Assembly: GCF_000002235.5 (NCBI RefSeq)
Contig: NW_022145609.1
Location: 6,021,214 to 6,085,213, forward strand
DNA length: 64,000 nucleotides
Direction of reading: 5' to 3'
Source: Strongylocentrotus purpuratus
Lineage: Eukaryota > Echinodermata > Echinoidea > Camarodonta > Strongylocentrotidae
The notes under the pieces were generated by a model. It saw only the letters and a program-made list of their open reading frames with translations. It had not been told where the DNA came from and made no database searches. The translations under genes and the position numbers were made by a program. This document shows, piece after piece, positions 58,401 to 64,000 of the stretch (the first letter of the stretch is position 1; each line of letters opens with the position of its first letter).

Positions 58401-61400
58401 TCAGGTTCAATATTGCCCAAATTATAACCTTGTTTGCTTGTAACAGACATGTGAGTTACTCCACCTTTTTATACGTAATAATTATTTTGGTTCTGTTACC
58501 GTCTGTATATTAATGAAACAACCTCTTCATTCGTTTGGAATAAAATACTTTCTATCTTACAAAATCTATGTATCCATCATTGCATTTAATACTATAAAAC
58601 CATAACCTTTGCAATTTACTCACATTGATTGAGAGAGTATATAGATATTTTATCAGTCAAAGGGTTCTGCAATCGTTCATTCAAAACATGCAAATATTTT
58701 TTCGCGCGATCTCGTTATACAGCTATTTATGATTTGTTATATGAAAGTATGCGTTGTTATTTGCTTGTTAACCGATTATCATTTCAGACTTGTTCTTGTT
58801 TATATAGCTGCTTGAGTGTTTCAGAAGTAGGGAAAACTGTAATATAAATGTGTTTTGTTTGTATTTGCCTTTGAATAAATTTCGTTCTCATGAATTCACA
58901 CCGTGTACCGCGTACCAATTGGTAGTCTTCAGTATAAGTAATTGATACGTTCATCACATGAAGAAAGGTAATTCATTCACGCACTCATGAAAATATAACA
59001 TCGCAATCCAACGTTTTAATTTCACTAATAGCGTACATATATATATATAAATATATGTTACATATCGTGAACATATTTCATAATCACATGCATAAAACAA
59101 TCAGCGTCAATATTTAAATACATTTAAGGTCATTTATTCAATTACTTTTTTTTCTACGAACAATGAATTTCAGGATATTTGTGGGCGTTAGAATATTTAC
59201 ATGATTAAGAAATCGTCGACGGTCAACGAACCATCGAATCGGTCCCTCCTCTGTGTGTTATATATATGGACCATTTTGACTGATTCGTCAGTTCGTGTGA
59301 CCGCCGACCAATCATTTATTTGTGACGTGTTGTATCCACATACGTAATAATGTAATTTATTTTTAAATGAAAAAAAAGAGGAATAAGATGGTGGGTCTTA
59401 GTTTCGAAGATTTGTTTAAATTTCTATTTCCTTTGAAATAACCGGGTCTGGAGGAAAGACTACGCTCTATACCCATGTTATTCCACAGGAATGAGATGGT
59501 GAGGTCTTAGTTTGAAGATTTTTTTTTTAAAATAACCGAGTCTGAAGTAAAGACTACGTTCTAATCCCATGCTTTATTACCGGGTCTAAATTTGGAAGAT
59601 GGAGGGGTCTTAGTTTAAAAGTTTTTTTTGTTGTTTTGTTTTGTTTTGTTTTTTGTTTGTTTTTTAACTTTTGAAAAACTGGGTCTGGAGGAGAGACTAC
59701 GCTCAATATTTATGTTCATCTGCAGGAATAAGATGATGGGGTCTTAGTTTTGAAGATTTTTAAAAAGTTTTGAAATAACCGGGTCTGGAAGAAAAACTAC
59801 GCTCTAAACCCATGCTTTATTACAGGGTTTTAGTTTTAAATTCGACAAAATATCCCTTCAAATTTATTACATTTGTGGGTAAAGTCATTATTACATTTGT
59901 GGGTGATTCAAAATATCACTTCAAATTTATTACATTTGTGGGTAAAGTCATTATTACATTTGTGGGTGATTCAAAATTATTACATTTGTGGGTAAAGTGG
60001 TTATTACATTTGTAGGTGAAATTATTACATTTGTGGGTAAAGTGTTATTACATTTGTGGGTGTTGTTACATTTGTGGGTAAAGTGTTATTAATAATATTT
60101 TAATAATATTTAATTTATATAGCGCTTAATACAAATGTCTCTAAGCGCTTTACAAATATACTATTACCCCGGTCATTGGATTCAGTGCTTGCCTGCACAC
60201 AATGTGTGCACAATCTCCACTCCCTGGGGAGCATTCCAGCCAGGCGTTACGTGACGCTCAAAAACTGTTTGACCAACAATGACGGTCGCATCCTACCGGG
60301 TACCCATTTAACACCTGGGTGGAGAGTAGCAAGTGCAGGTTAATATCTTGCCAAAGGATATTAGTGCCGTGTCGGGATTCGAACCCTCGACCTTCGCATC
60401 TCCAAGTCAAGCGCCTTAAACCACTCGACCACGACCACGACCACGACATTACATTTGTGGGCGTTATTACATTTGTGGGAGTTATTACATTTGAGGGTGT
60501 AACAGGGGGGGGGGGGCAAGGTCAACTTTTTTAGGTCAGCCATGGAAATATTTTAATTTTTTTAAATTTTTAATAAATAAAAAAAAAAAAAAAAAAATCC
60601 AAAAAGGGGGGGGGGGGGGTTTAGGGGGGGTTTACACACACAAAAAATACCAAAAAATTATCAACATTGATGAACTCATTTATCAACATATTTTTTTTCT
60701 CCTATGACCTTTTTAAATGCAACATAACATATTAAATCGAGACAAGGAAAATAACGCATGAATAGGGGGGGGGGGGGGTGCCTGCTTCTCTTTAATAAAT
60801 CCAGAAATTTGAATATTTTAGAATGAAATCCATATGATTAATTCAATTATCAACATGCTTTAGAAAGCACAGGTATCTACTGAGTTTTACGAATACTTTT
60901 TATCATGACATTATTGTTTGTTATTAATACTATTACTTTATACCATTATTATTGTTGTTTATCAGATTTTATCATTATAATTATCCATAATGTATTGTTA
61001 TTAGAACTGTAAAACATTTAATTGATGGCGAATCAACAAACAGTAATTGGCGTCTTTTGTAAGGCGTTGCTCATGAATAAACATTGACCTCCAAAATCGT
61101 TCAAATAATAATGCATCCCATGCAAACCTATAGAATGTCAAAGGTCACAATTTAGCTTCCCCTCTAGTCCTCCTCCGGAGGACATACTATATGTATGATA
61201 GAATCTCTTTGAGTGCAATTTGGAAAAGCATTCACTCCCGACCAAATAAAAATAACTCTGCTATTCGATAAACAGTGTTTATCGAATATTGATAAATGTG
61301 ATTTGACTCACAAATTCCTTTCTGGCAAATCAAGCTTCTGTCAGCTGTAGAGTACAAATCGTTCCATTTTCCATGTCTGTTTGTTATTGTGCTCGCCAAT

Positions 61401-63555
61401 AGGCAAGCACAATTTTCATCTCCAGGAGCTGCATCATTGTTCGGTTCCTTTGGCGCCCAACCATCGTATCTAATATAAAACAAAGACAAAACAAATGCAT
61501 GACAATTACAATAACAATGAAATACCCAGGCTTGAAGGTGAGCAAATACTATTAATGGTTTTGTAGACTATTCACCCTGTGCACAAGGTACCTTTGAATG
61601 GTTTTAGGCCGAATTCAAAGGTTCCGCGTGCACACAGTTCCACCGACCCACGAATGAAATCTGTGCATCATCTGTTTTTAAAAAAATGGGGCCCCCAAAA
61701 TCGTCAAATATAACAAAATCCGTTACTTTGCAGATATACCGGGTGCATGGCAAATCATGATGTCCGGTAATTACCGGACGCATGGTTTTGCCTCAGCCAT
61801 GCTTTCCGGTAATTACCGAAAATCATGATTTCGTGCAACTTGTCATGACATTTAAAAAATATTTGAAAAAGTTTTCAGTGCACATAAAACTGTAAACTCT
61901 AAAAAAATAAAAATTAAACAAAAATGTTTTTAAAAAAATTATAGAAAAAAAAAATTATCAAAAAATTATCAAAATTATCAAAAAACAAGGAAAACAAATA
62001 ATTATAACTATTTCAAAAAAAAAAAAATCCCCCCCAAAATAAAAAAAATATAAGAATTATTAAAAACCAAGGGATATCGGTGGTATCGATCCCCGATCCA
62101 GTAAAAATAACTCCACTGTAATTAACCAATCAGATTGTAGGGATTCTTCTTCCCATCTTATAATGCCGATTAAATAATAGTTTATAGGACAAAAATAACA
62201 ATAAAATCATAAACGTTTTAACGATTTTGGAAAGTTTTGTGTTTGATGGTATTTTAATTGAGATCAATCTAGAAACGTATGTTAGCCTATGTTATGTTTC
62301 ATTCCATCATTGAGTTATTAATGTAAATATGTATTGCTATTATGGAAATAAAAACCTCGCTTGAGGATAAGAGAAAAAAAAATCTAGAAACGTGCATTCC
62401 TCATTAATTTTGACAAATTCATTGTTACACATACATGTAGATATCCAATGTCTAATGACCAATAATTGTCAAACGAACTGAATTAGTCCTACCAATTTAA
62501 TCAAAGAAATGCACTTATTTTAATGTCGAAATCGTGATAATAGTGCTTACATCACTGGTGTGCCGTCAAGCCATCTGAATTGACCCTCGACCTCTCTGTC
62601 ATTGCAACCAATCCAAAAGCACCATTCTCCTCGAGTATCGGGCACAGGGATGAAGGATGTCAAGAAATTCTACATTGATATTGAAGAAAAAAAACATTCG
62701 ACTTAATTCCCATTCCTAAGACCAATTATCTGGAATAATATTCACCAAGAAAAGTTATATTGGACTGAGAAAACATGGTATTGATAAAAAAACATTTAAC
62801 AAAAGTTTTTCTATTAAATGTATATTACTCCTTGGACATGATGCGTCTTTGTTGACGTTAGATTGCGTAATCGATTGGCGCAGTGTTTGGACTTCCTATG
62901 AGGGTGACTTCAAGGAGTAAAATCGTGCATAGATGGCATTATATTACTCGCCCATACACTATCTGCCTTCATGGGCTCTTTCAGCGTAGGTAATGACGCA
63001 ATTCATATTGCGCAATCCTCGTATTACCGCATGCCCTAGTAACAAGGCAATTATTAACAGGGTACCGTTCATTTTGCATTTATTGTTTACTATAATTCTC
63101 ACCCTGTCATTTTGCGTCAAAGACTGTGTCACAGTGTAAGCCGCCGACGCAGCTATTTCTACGTCAGCAAGTGACGCTTCCAGAGCAACACTGTTGCTCT
63201 GGAAGCAGATGTTAAATGAAAAAACATGAACACAACCTAGACCAAGTTAAAACTGTATATCTATCACGCTACAAGTTAAACAAATTATTGTGATTATTAG
63301 CTGACCATTATTTGAATCGATTTAATACCTGGATCTCGTCTGAGTCAATCCTTGCTAGATTCGCTCCGTAACCTCGACAGCGAGCCTGCGCCTCATCGTA
63401 CCCTTCTAGGGTGATGTTATCCACTAGATAGACTGCGTCATCCAGTCGGTGCCATTCAGGAGAGGATGACTGACTTCTTACTGTATAATGATATGATAGT
63501 GACAGTTTCGAAATTATAAGGCGGCTGATTCCTCCGCGCAATTCTATTTGAATAC
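52456..63555 (-). CDS. Receptor gene D: lectin (EPN/WND), Ig-like, FN3, TM, extended ITAM tail (7 of 8 exons; 5' end beyond window)
   Basis: Exons in coding order: 63329-63555, 62551-62669, 61312-61469, 54538-54843, 53899-54234, 53213-53315, 52456-52756. All are open with GT..AG introns in the phases of gene A. The signal-peptide exon should lie just past base 64,000, because sequence to the edge still aligns with intron 1 of A. Extra codons relative to A/B occur in exons 3 (+1), 4 (+2), FN3 (+1, SSSSSVTV) and TM (+1), all frame-preserving. The lectin domain has KEPNN and a canonical KWND, but the following conserved cysteine is Ser (LYST where B has ANCS). The tail has YELP, YQGL, YDDI and YVNI; YDDI-x7-YVNI is a full ITAM match. 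The ancestral TAG is AAG here, adding 23 residues. The Ig-lectin intron is 6.5 kb and contains a palindromic transposon. Surface signalling role inferred. Confidence 0.83.
56164..56757. mobile_element. 594-bp Mutator-like MITE in left palindrome arm (9-bp TSD)
   Basis: Ends GCGCATATTTTTTTTTACAC and the complement of TGTATACAAAAAATATGCGC are inverted and both continue into AACTGTTTAGCCA. Flanks GACCCAGTA (56,155-56,163) and GACCCGGTA (56,758-56,766) are a 9-bp target duplication with one mismatch; the other arm shows the empty site (TTACCGGGTCTAAATTTGG). Nine bases fits Mutator-like elements. Confidence 0.8.
60088..60447 (-). mobile_element. tRNA-derived SINE (family 2) in right palindrome arm
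   Basis: On minus: TGGTCGAGTGG (A box), then GGGTTCGAATCCC (B box), a Ser/Leu-type tRNA-like head, then a body with CCCAGGTGTTAAATGGGT and TGTAAAGCGCTTAGAGACAT, and an AT-rich tail on the left. It interrupts the TTACATTTGTGGG array; the opposite arm lacks it. A GACCAC-type repeat (about 60,427-60,446) lies at its right edge. Confidence 0.8.
60505..61311. other. Intron of gene D, homopolymers
   Basis: Poly-G and poly-A runs (60,505-60,515, about 60,580-60,625, 60,765-60,778) in AT-rich DNA, with no exon. The last 60 bases before 61,312 are conserved intron sequence shared with A-C (GATAAATGTGATTTGACTCA). Confidence 0.55.
61564..62110. mobile_element. Palindrome-rich insertion in gene D lectin intron
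   Basis: Sequence absent from the same intron of A, B and C. It contains GTCCGGTAATTACCGGAC (61,762-61,779), a perfect 18-base palindrome, and a second TTCCGGTAATTACCGAA (61,804-61,820) within a larger inverted repeat bounded by AAATCATGAT and AAAATCATGAT. An AT/A-rich tract follows. The end-point duplication is unclear, so the element call is tentative. Confidence 0.45.
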
Positions 63556-64000
63556 CTGACGCAGCGGAATGTTGAAACAGCAGATATAGTTAACAGCACC
63601 CCATGGTACGTCTAATTGCAACTGATCCCCCCCCCCTCCATTTTAACAGGGCGCTGAAAGATGGCTTTTCACGAAAATAAGGTCTTTACATTTCTGGGTG
63701 CCCTTTCACTCCAAACTCAGTAGACAGCTCCCGTTGCAGCAGCACCCATTCACCATCCAATACAGGGGATGAAGTGCACCCCCGATAAACAAAAAATGAG
63801 AGAGGGTGCTGCAGCGTCCCCGGCACCTCCGTTTCCCAAGATGAAAAAAGATAATCAAACTGAGAATAAAAAGAACAAATGCCCGTAACAGTGGATACAT
63901 CAAGGTTTGTAACATGGTATTCGGTCTGTCTATTAAAAGTACCCTGAAACTATGCAATCGTTCTTGAATAAAGCACACAAAACAAATTAAAACAGAACAA
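63556..64000. other. Gene D intron 1 (open at the window edge)
   Basis: Aligns with intron 1 of gene A (16,932-17,396) and B, e.g. AACATGGTATTCGGTCTGTC, TTTACATTTCTGGGTGCCCT and CAATCGTTCTTGAATAA. In gene A the signal-peptide exon begins within roughly 100 bases after the equivalent of base 64,000, which is why gene D is read as truncated only by the window. Confidence 0.7.

Larger units (their letters stand above)
55542..60504. mobile_element. Giant palindromic DNA transposon in gene D intron
   Basis: Long inverted arms (about 55,542-57,632 and 58,725-60,504) begin TGTTACACCCTCAAATGTAA. Both outer arms carry about a dozen copies of TTACATTTGTGGGT (plus on the right, inverted on the left), then AAGACCC..CCATCTT blocks with GACCCGGTTATTT. 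The arms match inward to TTTGTTATATGAAAGTATGC. The left arm has a 594-bp MITE, the right a 360-bp SINE; without them the element is about 4.0 kb with arms near 1.4-1.5 kb. The 1.1-kb centre (57,633-58,724) has no recognisable transposase. Both ends abut poly-G (16 and 11 bases), so it seems to have inserted into a G run. Confidence 0.85.

Overview
The window is animal nuclear DNA: split genes with canonical GT..AG introns, tRNA-derived SINEs, many DNA transposons and long homopolymer runs. Domain content (a GATA-like ZGLP1 factor and C-type lectin/Ig-like/fibronectin receptors), the many short GGCCTA-type words and the repeat landscape suggest a marine invertebrate, most likely an echinoderm or related deuterostome. 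That placement is an inference. I see no bacterial or viral gene.

Layout. 1-4286 is gene-poor and repeat-rich (a GAT/GGT minisatellite at 1268-2090). 4287-8602 (+) is a complete five-exon gene for a ZGLP1-like protein with one GATA zinc finger and a second Cys4 knuckle. From about 9.6 kb to the end there is a minus-strand tandem array of four paralogous eight-exon receptor genes: A (11389-17466), B (23735-30878), C (36955-44092) and D (52456-63555, continuing past the right edge). The ancestral product is signal peptide, C-type lectin domain (three exons), Ig-like domain (one exon), FN3 domain (one exon), one transmembrane helix and a cytoplasmic tail with tyrosine motifs. The two C-terminal tyrosines fit an ITAM (E-x-x-Y-x-x-I-x7-Y-x-x-I) in A, C and D.

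The copies have diverged. A has a galactose-type QPD lectin motif, while B, C and D have mannose-type EPN. B lacks a usable Ig-like exon but has two FN3 exons, and its last motif is YVYM. C carries a 2-bp frameshift in the first lectin exon. D has lost a conserved lectin cysteine and its ancestral stop codon. Flanks show that the array arose by duplication of a two-gene block (A+B to C+D), with later sequence exchange between B and C.

Introns and intergenic DNA hold nested transposons: a palindromic element of about 5 kb in D, Tc1/mariner-like foldbacks at 22.5 and 38.2-40.8 kb, several hAT-type elements with 8-bp target duplications (46.8-51.7 kb), MITEs and SINEs. Functionally I read the array as a family of cell-surface lectin receptors likely to signal through SH2-domain proteins, plausibly in immunity or self/non-self recognition. 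That role is inferred from domains, not shown.
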